The position numbers and the translations under genes were made by a program. Of a stretch of 64,000 bases of DNA, positions 52,437 through 61,388 are shown in pieces. Position 1 is the stretch's first letter. The number at the start of each line of letters is the position of its first letter. The stretch covers positions 124,001-188,000 of the forward strand of contig NZ_QUEP01000006.1 of assembly GCF_003478035.1 (NCBI RefSeq). The letters are read 5' to 3'. The notes below the pieces were generated by a model, which made no database searches, was not told where the DNA came from, and saw only the letters and a list, made by a program, of their open reading frames with translations. This DNA comes from Clostridium sp. OF03-18AA. GTDB lineage: Bacteria > Bacillota > Clostridia > Lachnospirales > Lachnospiraceae.

Positions 52437-53302
52437 TGGCGAAGGACAATACATATAAAAAAGAAAATGCGTTTCTGGTCCTCGCAAAACGGATGTCCAG
52501 AAACAAAAACGCAATGTTTGGTCTGACATTATTTGTGATCCTGGTTCTGGCGATTATCATTGTCCCGATCGTTTCTCCGTATCAGTATGATAAGATGGAC
52601 GTCATGGCAATCAAGCAGGGACCGTCATCTGCGCACCTGTTTGGCACAGATGATCTCGGAAGAGATATTTTTACCAGAGTCTTTTACGGCGGAAGATATT
52701 CCTTAAGTATCAGTATTGCGGCAGTATTATTTTCAACTGCTATCGGTACAGTCGTTGGAGCAATCGCAGGATATTTCGGTGGTGCAGCCGATACGGTCAT
52801 TATGAGACTTCTGGATGTTATTCAGGCAATTCCTTCGATGCTTTTAACGATCATTATTTCCGCGGCTCTCGGTGTTGGAATTGATAAAACAATTATTGCG
52901 ATTGCAGTCGGAACGATTCCTGGCAATGTCCGCCTCTTAAGAGGAACGGTTATGCAGACACGTGAAAACCAGTATCTGGAAGCTGCAGAAGCAATCGGAT
53001 GTAGTACTGCAAGAAGAATTATGAAGTATGTTATTCCCAACAGCTGGTCTCCGTTGATTGTCGCTGCGACAATGGGCGTTGCAAAAGCGATTTTGGAACT
53101 GGCGGCTTTGAGTTACATAGGTCTTGGCGTACAGCCGCCGACTCCTGAATGGGGAGCAATGCTGGCAGGCGCAAGAGGATTCCTTCGTGATTATCCGTAC
53201 ATGCTGATTTTCCCTGGATTATTTATCGCAATTTCAGTTCTCTGCCTGAACATGTTTGGTGATGGACTGCGCGATGCACTTGATCCGAAGTTAAAGGACT
53301 AA
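52433..53302 (+). CDS. Oligopeptide-type ABC importer permease (DppC-like)
   Basis: A protein of 289 residues. FGTDDLGRDIFTRVFYGGRYS is the DppC hallmark, and YLEAAEAIGCSTARRIMKYVIPNSW is the EAA coupling loop. LASLS-like ELAALSYIGLGVQPPTPEWG and GDGLRDALDPKLKD complete the pattern. It starts inside the stop of the preceding gene, so the two permeases are translationally coupled. Confidence 0.92.
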   Translation: MMAKDNTYKKENAFLVLAKRMSRNKNAMFGLTLFVILVLAIIIVPIVSPYQYDKMDVMAIKQGPSSAHLFGTDDLGRDIFTRVFYGGRYSLSISIAAVLFSTAIGTVVGAIAGYFGGAADTVIMRLLDVIQAIPSMLLTIIISAALGVGIDKTIIAIAVGTIPGNVRLLRGTVMQTRENQYLEAAEAIGCSTARRIMKYVIPNSWSPLIVAATMGVAKAILELAALSYIGLGVQPPTPEWGAMLAGARGFLRDYPYMLIFPGLFIAISVLCLNMFGDGLRDALDPKLKD

Positions 53303-53317
53303 AGAGGGGGACATGTT

Positions 53318-54298
53318 ATGAGCGAAAAATTTTTAAAGGTGGAGGATCTCGTTGTTGAGTATCGTACAGGTGGAAAAGTTGTACATGCGGTCAACAATGT
53401 TTCCTTTGAATTGGAAAGAGGAAAAACTTTAGGACTTGTAGGCGAGACCGGCGCAGGAAAGACAACCATTGCGAAAACGATTCTTCGTGTTCTTCCGGAC
53501 GCTCAGGCGAAGGTCAAGAGTGGAAAGGTCATTCTGGATGGTGTGGATCTTTTATCTCTCAGCGAGGCAGCAATGAGAAAGGTCCGCGGCGGACAGGTCA
53601 CGATGGTATTTCAGGATCCGATGACAGCGTTAAACCCAATCATGAAGGTTGGAGAGCAGATTGCGGAAGTAATTCGAAAACATCAGACAAGAGAAGATAA
53701 AACCGCAAGAGAGATGGCCGAAGATATGCTTGCTATGGTTGGTATTCCGAGAGAACGTTATGGAGAATACCCGCATCAGTTTTCAGGTGGAATGAAGCAG
53801 CGAGTTGTTATCGCAATGGCACTGGCCTGCAATCCACATCTTCTTCTGGCTGATGAACCGACGACCGCGTTGGATGTAACGATTCAGGCTCAGGTTCTCG
53901 ATATGATGGATGACCTGAAGAAGAAATACAATACAGCCATGATCCTGATCACCCATGATCTCGGTGTTGTTGGAAGAATGTGCGACAATGTGGCAGTGAT
54001 CTATGCCGGTGAAGTTTTGGAATATGGTTCAAAAGAGGAGATATTCCTTCACCCGCAGCATCCATACACCATCGGCCTTTTCGGAGCAATTCCGGATCTT
54101 TCTGTAGATACGCGGAGACTTGCCAATATTGAAGGACTCCCACCGGATCCGACAGATCTTCCGACAGGATGCTGTTTTAATCCGAGATGTCCGCATGCGA
54201 CGGATAAATGCAGAACGATAAAATTCCCGTTGACAGAAGTAAGACCGGGGCATTTCTGCAGCTGCCCATATTGTGAAGCAGCAGAAAAGGAGGATTAG
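53318..54298 (+). CDS. Oligopeptide-type ABC importer ATPase (OppD-like)
   Basis: A protein of 326 residues: Walker A GETGAGKTTIAK, FQDPMTALNPIMKVG, signature FSGGMKQRVVIAMAL, Walker B LLADEPTTALDVTIQ and the C-terminal Cys region (CCFNPRCPHATDKC). A ribosome site (agaggggg) lies ten bases upstream. Partner of the next gene. Confidence 0.92.
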   Translation: MSEKFLKVEDLVVEYRTGGKVVHAVNNVSFELERGKTLGLVGETGAGKTTIAKTILRVLPDAQAKVKSGKVILDGVDLLSLSEAAMRKVRGGQVTMVFQDPMTALNPIMKVGEQIAEVIRKHQTREDKTAREMAEDMLAMVGIPRERYGEYPHQFSGGMKQRVVIAMALACNPHLLLADEPTTALDVTIQAQVLDMMDDLKKKYNTAMILITHDLGVVGRMCDNVAVIYAGEVLEYGSKEEIFLHPQHPYTIGLFGAIPDLSVDTRRLANIEGLPPDPTDLPTGCCFNPRCPHATDKCRTIKFPLTEVRPGHFCSCPYCEAAEKED

Positions 54299-54299
54299 T

Positions 54300-55253
54300 A
54301 TGGCACTTGTAGAGGTAAAAAACTTAAAAAAATATTTCTATGGTCCCAAAGGTGCTGTTCATGCGGTAGATGACGTAACGATGAATATTGATGCCGGAGA
54401 GACAATGGGTGTTGTAGGAGAATCCGGCTGTGGAAAGTCAACGCTTGGAAGAACGATCATCCATCTTCAGAAGAGTACGGGGGGATCTGTTCATTTTAAT
54501 GGAAAAGATATTACAAATCCGACACCGCAGGAACTGAAAAAATTGAGAAGTGATGTTCAGATCATTTTCCAGGATCCGTATTCATCCCTGAATCCTCGAA
54601 TGACAGTCGAGGATACGATTAAGGAACCGCTCTTAATTAGTGGAAAATGCGACAGGCAGAATGTAGATGCAGAGACAGAACGTCTGATGGATATGGTGGG
54701 TATTGCGAGACGAATCAAGATGAGCTACCCACACGAACTGGATGGCGGAAGAAGACAGAGAGTAGGAATTGCGAGAGCGCTGGCTCTGGATCCAAAGTTC
54801 ATCGTATGTGATGAGCCGGTATCTGCACTGGATGTTTCCATTCAGGCACAAATTTTGAATCTTTTGATGGATCTGCAGGAAGAACATGGACTTGCGTATA
54901 TGTTTATTACGCATAATATGTCTGTAGTACGCCATATTTCACATAATATTTCTGTTATGTATCTGGGGCAGCTGGTAGAGACAAGTCCGACGAAAGAATT
55001 GTTTGCGGAGCCGCTTCACCCGTATACAAAAGCTCTTTTGTCCGCAATTCCGACAACAGATATTCTGCATCCAAAGGAAAGAATCGTATTAAAGGGAGAG
55101 ATCACATCACCGATCGATCCGCCGCCGGGCTGCCGGTTTGCAGATCGCTGCGTTTATGCGACAGAAAACTGCAGAAAGCCACAGAAACTTGAGGAGATCA
55201 AACCGGGACATTTTGTATCCTGCTGCAGAGTACGTGAGATCAATTCTCTTTAA
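54300..55253 (+). CDS. Oligopeptide-type ABC importer ATPase (OppF-like), unusual signature motif
   Basis: A protein of 317 residues: Walker A GESGCGKSTLGR, FQDPYSSLNPRMTV, Walker B FIVCDEPVSALDVSIQ and the C-terminal motif GCRFADRCVYATENC. The ABC signature, normally LSGGQ, reads LDGGR (in HELDGGRRQRVGIARAL); the Ser-to-Asp change could weaken one of the two ATP sites of the OppD/OppF heterodimer, as in asymmetric ABC transporters. ATG at 54300 follows aaggaggat next to the oppD stop. Confidence 0.9.
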   Translation: MALVEVKNLKKYFYGPKGAVHAVDDVTMNIDAGETMGVVGESGCGKSTLGRTIIHLQKSTGGSVHFNGKDITNPTPQELKKLRSDVQIIFQDPYSSLNPRMTVEDTIKEPLLISGKCDRQNVDAETERLMDMVGIARRIKMSYPHELDGGRRQRVGIARALALDPKFIVCDEPVSALDVSIQAQILNLLMDLQEEHGLAYMFITHNMSVVRHISHNISVMYLGQLVETSPTKELFAEPLHPYTKALLSAIPTTDILHPKERIVLKGEITSPIDPPPGCRFADRCVYATENCRKPQKLEEIKPGHFVSCCRVREINSL

Positions 55254-55285
55254 AAGTTGTGAGTTGGATAAACAGGGAGGTCATC

Positions 55286-57067
55286 ATGGAAAAATATCAG
55301 AGCTTTCATTTCAGTCCGCTTAATAACCGTTCGATGCTGATGCCCAGAATTCCAAAAGGAACAGAGTATCATGTGGACAGCAGCAGGCTTGTAAACCCGT
55401 TTGAACCGATTCCGGAGGAAGTACTGAAGGGAAGAGCTCCATATAGCCTGTTGAATTCCGGATTTTTCAAGAAGGAGATAGAACTGGAAGGCGCAAAACG
55501 GCCGTATGGACTTTATGCACCGCAGAATCTTTGGTCAAAAGGTGCCTGCGCAGTGATTTTTGCGGAAAGTGGTGTCACAGCAGAAGAATTTATAAAGACA
55601 GGAAACTGGAAACAACTAGCAGATAAATATCTTGTCTCGCTGCTGATCCTGGAGAGCCCGAAGTGGGAAAAAGAACAGATTGAAAGAGAATTTGACTATG
55701 CATGGACGACTGTTTATCACGAATTCAGTAAGAGACCAACGGTCGATATCTGTGAGTCATTTTTCTATCCGATCGGTTTGGGGGACGCCGCTGGCATAGC
55801 TGCCGCGTTTGCGCTTACATATAGTGCGACATTTCCGGCATTTGCGGTATGCGGAGACTGCAGCGTGGATCCAGAACTTCTTAATGTGTTGAGAAAATTA
55901 CCGTCCGATGGAATTGATACATGGAAGAAAACAGAAATTGCAATGCCGGGATTTCTCATTGATAAGAAGGGAAATGCTGAAGCTGTATTCGAGTATATAA
56001 AAGAGATCAACCGCGTGAAAGAAGAAAATCTGATCAATCAGTATGGAAGCGTATATCTGGAGCAGCCGAGACGCGGAGCTTATTATGTAAACGAGCAGCC
56101 GATTTCGCAGGTATGGCTTGCGGATGAAAATAGTACAAAGAAATTTGACCAGAATGAAATAAATGAAGCAATGATTCGGTTTGTCCTTCGTTTTTCCCTG
56201 TGGGGCGGATCTGGAAATAACCATCTGCGGCCGAAGAGAAGCTGGGAGGAAATCGGAGTAATAAGAGTAGAGAAAGAAATCGCAGGACTGCCAAGGTACT
56301 GGGATATCTATGTACCTTCCTGCTATAGGCCGGATGACAAAAAGGAATATCCGCTTGTTGTAGCAATTCATGGATTTTCCTGCAGCCCGGAATATTTTGA
56401 ACAGACAAGTGACTGGCACCGGCTTGCCGAGGAACGTGGATTTTTTGTAGTTTATCCAGCCGCGTATCCGAGAAATGTAGGGAGAAGCAGATTTCCACTT
56501 CCAGGCTGGTGTGTTTGGCCGATCGATCAGGAAGGTGTGGACGAATCCGAATATTTCAAGGTAATGCTGGATGATATGGAAGAAAAGTATCCGATCGATA
56601 AGAAACGGATTTATGCGGTCGGACATTCTAATGGCGGACGGATGACACAGAGGCTTTCAAGGACAATGCCGGAACGATTTGCGGCATTTGGGCCGACGGG
56701 TGCACTGGGCGGCAAGTCGGCGGACGCAATCGAACCGATCGATGATCATATGAAATGCCCAATTGCGTTTATGATGGGCGAGTATGATATGGCTTCTCCG
56801 TCAGTGGAGGAAGGAAGTATTGCCCGAGAGACTTTGAAAGCATACTGCCGTGCAAACCATATGACGCCGCAATTTGAAAACTGGTATGATAATGGAATTT
56901 ATCATACGTTGGTGATGTATGATAAGGATCATGTTCCTATGATCCGATATACGATCATGAAAGGCTGCCCGCATACCTATACCGGAGAGATGGCACAGCT
57001 TACTTGGGATACATTCTTATGCCATTTTACAAGAGAGGCTGACGGAAGTATTCAATATCATGGATAA
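55286..57067 (+). CDS. Double alpha/beta-hydrolase esterase (PHB-depolymerase/feruloyl-esterase-like), copy 1
   Basis: A protein of 593 residues without a signal peptide, so cytoplasmic. The C-terminal half (about 330-593) is an alpha/beta hydrolase: YPLVVAIHGFSCSPEYFEQTSDW, nucleophile Ser448 in VGHSNGGRM, an acidic GEYDMAS and a final His in GCPHTYTGEM. It resembles PHB depolymerase/LpqC-type and feruloyl or acetylxylan esterases. The N-terminal half shows the same order (YGLYAPQNLW, AVIFAESGVTAEEFIKTGNW, ILESPKW) but the nucleophile elbow reads GLGDAAG, without Ser, so it looks like a degenerate duplicate. It follows the ATPase by 32 bases; a near-identical gene of equal length comes next. 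Confidence 0.8.
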   Translation: MEKYQSFHFSPLNNRSMLMPRIPKGTEYHVDSSRLVNPFEPIPEEVLKGRAPYSLLNSGFFKKEIELEGAKRPYGLYAPQNLWSKGACAVIFAESGVTAEEFIKTGNWKQLADKYLVSLLILESPKWEKEQIEREFDYAWTTVYHEFSKRPTVDICESFFYPIGLGDAAGIAAAFALTYSATFPAFAVCGDCSVDPELLNVLRKLPSDGIDTWKKTEIAMPGFLIDKKGNAEAVFEYIKEINRVKEENLINQYGSVYLEQPRRGAYYVNEQPISQVWLADENSTKKFDQNEINEAMIRFVLRFSLWGGSGNNHLRPKRSWEEIGVIRVEKEIAGLPRYWDIYVPSCYRPDDKKEYPLVVAIHGFSCSPEYFEQTSDWHRLAEERGFFVVYPAAYPRNVGRSRFPLPGWCVWPIDQEGVDESEYFKVMLDDMEEKYPIDKKRIYAVGHSNGGRMTQRLSRTMPERFAAFGPTGALGGKSADAIEPIDDHMKCPIAFMMGEYDMASPSVEEGSIARETLKAYCRANHMTPQFENWYDNGIYHTLVMYDKDHVPMIRYTIMKGCPHTYTGEMAQLTWDTFLCHFTREADGSIQYHG

Positions 57068-57099
57068 TGACTGCTGCAATGCAGGAAGAGGTAAAGATT

Positions 57100-58881
57100 A
57101 TGGGAAAATATAAGAGCTTTCATTTTAGCCCGGAAAATAACCGATCGATCTTAATGCCACGGGCACCAAGAGGAACAGAATATCACCCGCCGAAACGGAA
57201 CAGACACAGAGAATTGTTTCCGCCGATCCCGGAAGATAAATTAAATCATAGCAGCCCGTATTATCAGTGTAATCTTGGAATTACAGAAAAAACGATCGTG
57301 ATAAATGGCCAGGAGCGGAAATATGCAATCTATGTGCCGGATGGAATGATCTCAAAGGGAGCAGGGATTTTTGTATTCCCGGAAAATGGGACGAACGCGG
57401 AAGCATTTATTCATTCTGAAAACTGGATCGCACTGGCGGAAAAATATCATACAGCTTTGGTAGTATTTGAAAGCAGCCAATGGGACAGAGAACAGATTGA
57501 TAAAGAATTTGATTATGCGTGGGAGATCATCACATTAGAGTTTGTGCAGCGGCTGACAGTCGATATCTGTGAATCCTATATGTATGTTATGGGATTCGGT
57601 GCCGGTGCGGAAATTGCCGCGGCATTTGCACTGACGTACAGTGCGACGTTTGCAGCTTTTGCGGCTGATGGAAACTGTGCGGTAGATCCTGAATTGCTGG
57701 AGATACTCGGAAAAATTCCATCGGATGGAGATTTGACATTAAAGAAAACAGATATTGCGATTCCCGGATTCCTGATTGACCGAAGTGGAAAAGCAAAGGA
57801 AACATTCGAATATATGAAGACGATTCTTCGGGCTAAAGAAGAAGGTCTGGCAAATGCATATGGAGAAGTTTATCTGGAGCAGCCGGAGCGCGGACAGTAT
57901 TATGTTAATGCACAGCCTGTTGCACAGGCATGGCTTGGAAATTCCGAGAGTGTGAGTGAGGTATCACGGGAAACACTTAATGAAGAAATGATAAAATTCG
58001 TCCTGCGGTTTTCACGCTGGGGCAGTTTTGGAAATAACTGTTTAAGGCCTATGAGAACGCAGGAGGAGATTGGGGTTGTACGAGTAGAACAAATTGTAGA
58101 AGGTCTGCCAAGATATTGGGATATCTATGTTCCGTCCGGATATCGATCTGGAGATGGAAAAAAGTATCCTCTCGTTGTGGCGATTCATGGCATGTCCTGC
58201 AATGCAGAATATTTTGAACGTACCAGTGACTGGTATCGCCTTGCAGAAGAGAGAGGTTTCTTTGTATGCTTTGCGTCAGCATATCCTTATAATGACGGAC
58301 TGGCAAAATTTCCGGTTCCGCACTGGGCGTTGGAATCAATGGGAGTTCCGCTTCATGATGAGGTGCCTTATTTTGAGAAAATGCTGGATTACATGGAAAA
58401 GACATATTCGATTGATCCATCCAGGATCTATGTGACAGGACATTCTAACGGTTCACATATGACGCAGGAACTGGCGCGGAGGATCCCGGAACGGTTTGCA
58501 GCTTTTGCTCCAACCGGGGCAATGGACGGGTGGGATCCACAGGTACGGCCATTGGAAGGCTGCGCACAGAGACCGGTATGGTTTATGCTTGGAGAATATG
58601 ACATCGCTTCCGTATCGCTGGATCCGGGTACAATTGCGAGAGCAACACTTGAAAATTACTGCCACAGCAACGGAGTAGAACCGGGGTTTGAGAATTGGTA
58701 CGATAATGGAAAATATCATACATTGGTAATGTATGATCAAAATCATGCTCCGATGGTGTGCTTTACAGTCATTCGAAGCTGCCCGCATACATACACAGCA
58801 GAAATGGCGCAGCTTACGTGGGATCACTTTATGTGCCATTTCCGCAGAAATGAAGACGGAAGTATCCGCTATGACGGCTGA
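57100..58881 (+). CDS. Double alpha/beta-hydrolase esterase, copy 2
   Basis: A paralogue of the preceding gene, also 593 residues and colinear over the full length (KYKSFHFSPENNRSILMPR against KYQSFHFSPLNNRSMLMPR). The nucleophile is Ser449 in TGHSNGSHM, the acid is in GEYDIASVS, and the His is in SCPHTYTAEM. The N-terminal half again has a dead elbow (GFGAGAE). Divergence is spread over the whole length, so the duplication is not recent, and two substrates or ester positions are likely. ATG at 57100 follows gaagagg; an in-frame ATG at 57067 has no ribosome site. Confidence 0.8.
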   Translation: MGKYKSFHFSPENNRSILMPRAPRGTEYHPPKRNRHRELFPPIPEDKLNHSSPYYQCNLGITEKTIVINGQERKYAIYVPDGMISKGAGIFVFPENGTNAEAFIHSENWIALAEKYHTALVVFESSQWDREQIDKEFDYAWEIITLEFVQRLTVDICESYMYVMGFGAGAEIAAAFALTYSATFAAFAADGNCAVDPELLEILGKIPSDGDLTLKKTDIAIPGFLIDRSGKAKETFEYMKTILRAKEEGLANAYGEVYLEQPERGQYYVNAQPVAQAWLGNSESVSEVSRETLNEEMIKFVLRFSRWGSFGNNCLRPMRTQEEIGVVRVEQIVEGLPRYWDIYVPSGYRSGDGKKYPLVVAIHGMSCNAEYFERTSDWYRLAEERGFFVCFASAYPYNDGLAKFPVPHWALESMGVPLHDEVPYFEKMLDYMEKTYSIDPSRIYVTGHSNGSHMTQELARRIPERFAAFAPTGAMDGWDPQVRPLEGCAQRPVWFMLGEYDIASVSLDPGTIARATLENYCHSNGVEPGFENWYDNGKYHTLVMYDQNHAPMVCFTVIRSCPHTYTAEMAQLTWDHFMCHFRRNEDGSIRYDG

Positions 58882-58935
58882 AACAGAAAAACAACAGAGA
58901 AGGCAGGCTGACAGAGAATATAGAGGTGAAAGTGG

Positions 58936-59667
58936 ATGGGCGACAGGTACATTTGGGGAGTGCAGCTTCTGGTAGAAGATGTGCCCGGTGCGAAAAGATG
59001 GCTTTGTGAAAATTTGTTTTTTGTGGAAGAAGAACATAAAGGGATGATTTGTCTGCGTAATGGAAATTTCCGGTTGGTTTTAAGAGAAGACAAAGAACAT
59101 CTTGCAGACAAATACGGGCCGGATGATATGTGTCTGGGATTCCGACATATTGCGTTGGAGACACATGATATCGAGGCGGCGATTGCATATTGCGAAAGCC
59201 GGGGATTAAATCTGCAGCTCGGAGAAAACGGAGGACCGCGGTATAGTGGAAAAGTATATGGAACAGGAATGAATTATTTCAACATTATATCGGGATATGG
59301 ATTTACGATAGAGGTCAGCCAGAAGCTGCACAAAAAGATTCCGCCGAACAGGACGCCGATCTGTGGTCTTGAACATGTGGGACTACAGGTTTCAGACCTG
59401 TCTGCTGCAATTCAATTTTATGAGAATCTGGGATTCACCGCGTGCTTTGATCCGGTTGTAAATCATGTGGACGGACATACGATTCTCTGCTGTATGGTTG
59501 CTGCCGGTGAGACGGTAATTGAGATTTATAAATTTCATGATTTACCGGAACTTTCTGTCCAGAGACATCCGGTAATTGAGAGGCTTATTCTCGGAGGAAA
59601 TGACTACTTGTCCGGGACAGCTCTGGAGAGAGTAAAATTTATGGAGGAGAAGGCATGTACGATATAA
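58936..59667 (+). CDS. Two-module VOC family protein (glyoxalase/dioxygenase-like)
   Basis: A protein of 243 residues with two tandem VOC modules (IWGVQLLVEDVPGAKRWLCENL to about 115, and CGLEHVGLQVSDLSAAIQFYENLGF to the end). Possible metal ligands are His and Glu residues in FRHIALET and LEHVGLQV and in the strand TVIEIYKF. The superfamily includes glyoxalase, epimerases and ring-cleaving dioxygenases. In this operon it may act on the sugar or the phenolic acid released by the esterases; the reaction is unknown. Start 58936 follows gaggtgaaa. Its end overlaps the kinase gene by 13 bases. Confidence 0.8.
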   Translation: MGDRYIWGVQLLVEDVPGAKRWLCENLFFVEEEHKGMICLRNGNFRLVLREDKEHLADKYGPDDMCLGFRHIALETHDIEAAIAYCESRGLNLQLGENGGPRYSGKVYGTGMNYFNIISGYGFTIEVSQKLHKKIPPNRTPICGLEHVGLQVSDLSAAIQFYENLGFTACFDPVVNHVDGHTILCCMVAAGETVIEIYKFHDLPELSVQRHPVIERLILGGNDYLSGTALERVKFMEEKACTI

Positions 59668-60611
59668 CAGCACTGGGTGAAATCCTGATTGATTTTACGT
59701 ATCAGGGAATCGGCAGAAACGGACAAAAACTATTTGCACAGAATCCAGGTGGAGCGCCGGCGAATGCGTTGACATCAGCGGCTCGTTTTGGGGCAAAAAC
59801 CGCATTTCTGGGAAAAGCCGGAACGGATATGCATGGACGGTTTTTAAAGGAGATTTTAGAGAAGGAACAGATCGATACGAGAGGCTTTATTCTGGATGAA
59901 AGATATTTTACAACGCTCGCGTTCGTGGATCTGTCACCGGAAGGAGAACGTACCTTCTCATTTGCGAGAAAGCCAGGGGCAGATACGCAGATCACAGAGA
60001 AAGAACTGGATATGGAAATTCTTGGGAACACGAAGATATTCCATGTTGGTTCTCTGTCTTTGACGTCGGAACCGGCACGCAGCACTACGTTTGCAGCAAT
60101 AAAGGCAGCCAAGTCAGCAGGCGCAGTCATCTCTTATGATCCGAACTACAGAGCAACGTTGTGGGAGAATGTGGAAACAGCAAAACGCGAGATGAAAAGT
60201 TTGATTCCATTTGTGGATATAATGAAAATTTCAGATGAGGAAACAGAACTTCTAACAGATGAGAAGGAACCGGAACAGGCTGCAAAAGTGCTGATGGGGA
60301 AGGGAGTAAAACTTGTAGCAGTTACCCTTGGAAAAGATGGCGCATATATAGCAAATGCAGAAGGCGGAAAGAGAGTTCCCGGATTTGAAAGTAATGTGGT
60401 AGATACGACCGGAGCTGGAGATGCATTTTGGGGAACATTTCTTTATAAACTCAGTCAGTCAAATGAATCCATCGAAAAAATTACATTAGATATGGCGGTA
60501 GAATATGCCGGATTTGCAAATGCAGCGGCATCACTATGTGTAGAAAATTTCGGTGGAATTCCATCGATGCCGTTGCTTGCAGATGTAGAGAAGCGAATGA
60601 AAATAAAATAA
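59655..60611 (+). CDS. PfkB-family carbohydrate kinase (fructokinase-like)
   Basis: A protein of 318 residues. MYDITALGEILIDFTYQG, NPGGAPANALTSAARFG (PfkB signature 1 region), ISYDPNYRATLW and DTTGAGDAFWGTFLY (signature 2 with the catalytic Asp) match fructokinase-type ribokinases. It would phosphorylate a sugar delivered by the importer and esterases; fructose, 2-keto-3-deoxygluconate or a similar ketose are possible. A ribosome site (ggaggagaa) lies within the end of the VOC gene. Last gene of the LacI-controlled operon, followed by a terminator. Confidence 0.9.
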   Translation: MYDITALGEILIDFTYQGIGRNGQKLFAQNPGGAPANALTSAARFGAKTAFLGKAGTDMHGRFLKEILEKEQIDTRGFILDERYFTTLAFVDLSPEGERTFSFARKPGADTQITEKELDMEILGNTKIFHVGSLSLTSEPARSTTFAAIKAAKSAGAVISYDPNYRATLWENVETAKREMKSLIPFVDIMKISDEETELLTDEKEPEQAAKVLMGKGVKLVAVTLGKDGAYIANAEGGKRVPGFESNVVDTTGAGDAFWGTFLYKLSQSNESIEKITLDMAVEYAGFANAAASLCVENFGGIPSMPLLADVEKRMKIK

Positions 60612-60624
60612 GATTGTTTGGTGC

Positions 60625-60657
60625 GGGAGTCTCTGAAATGTGGGACTCCCATTTTGA
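60625..60657 (+). terminator. Terminator of the LacI-controlled operon
   Basis: gggagtc (60625-60631) pairs with gactccc (60644-60650), followed by attttg. Confidence 0.65.
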
Positions 60658-60672
60658 TGCGATAAGAAAATA

Positions 60673-60722
60673 ATGAAATAAAAACAGATGACCATTTTGC
60701 TGATGTCAGCAAAATGGTCATC
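60673..60722 (-). terminator. Terminator of the VanZ gene
   Basis: gatgaccattttgct and agcaaaatggtcatc are perfect arms around a short loop (stem 60687-60722), followed on the minus strand by gtttttattt. The VanZ stop codon lies inside the stem. Confidence 0.8.
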
Positions 60723-61260
60723 GCTGGGAAGAAGACTTTTTTATTGTACAAATAAGCGTTACGACTGCGCACCCAAAGCAGTCGATCAGCACGTCCGTAA
60801 ACCGTCCTGCGCGGCCCGGGACGAAGAGCTGATGGAATTCGTCGGTGCAGGCGTAGAGGAAGACGATGGCGAGAGCGGTGAGAAGACGGCGTTTCATATT
60901 TAATGGCTGGTATGTAAAATGAAGTCCGAAACGGACGGTGCAGTAAAATACAAGATATTCCGTTATGTGGGCGGTTTTCCGGACGGGGAAACTCATGAGT
61001 TCGATGAGTTCGGCATACTGTGCCGGATTCCCGCGGAAGAAACCGAGTTTCGCCCCGATCAGCAGGATCAGTCGGCTCACGGAATCGCTCATTTCCGTGG
61101 ATTCGACGGCCGGCTTTGAGGAGAACCAGAAGATCGCGGCGGCGACAAAGAGTGCCGGAATCCAGGCGAGCAGGCGAAGATAGATTGATCGGTTGTTGTT
61201 GAAAGCATTTTCTGATGAAAATGCAGGAGTCGTTTTTGGTTGCTTGTTATTCATTATCAT
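60718..61260 (-). CDS. VanZ-like family membrane protein
   Basis: A protein of 180 residues with four hydrophobic segments and the VanZ motifs: FWFSSKPA, RKTAHITEYLVFY and TDEFHQLFVPGRAGRFTDVLIDCFG. The family is named after a teicoplanin resistance accessory gene but is widespread and mostly of unknown function. No glycopeptide resistance genes are nearby. An ATG at 61254 is an alternative start; no good ribosome site is seen for either, so the start is uncertain. Confidence 0.85.
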   Translation of the reverse strand: MIMNNKQPKTTPAFSSENAFNNNRSIYLRLLAWIPALFVAAAIFWFSSKPAVESTEMSDSVSRLILLIGAKLGFFRGNPAQYAELIELMSFPVRKTAHITEYLVFYCTVRFGLHFTYQPLNMKRRLLTALAIVFLYACTDEFHQLFVPGRAGRFTDVLIDCFGCAVVTLICTIKKSSSQR

Positions 61261-61388
61261 TTCTATATAAAATCTTATTTACAGTCTGTATCGTTCACAG
61301 CAATGGTCTTGAGGGCAGGAAATTCGAAGCAATACAATGGTTACGTTGTTTCATGGCAGATGCCAGCCGAGGTTTTTGCCCCAATTTC

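Noticed and set aside
60718..61260. VanZ gene as evidence of glycopeptide resistance
   Set aside because: VanZ-like proteins are common in Firmicutes and no vanHAX genes are present.
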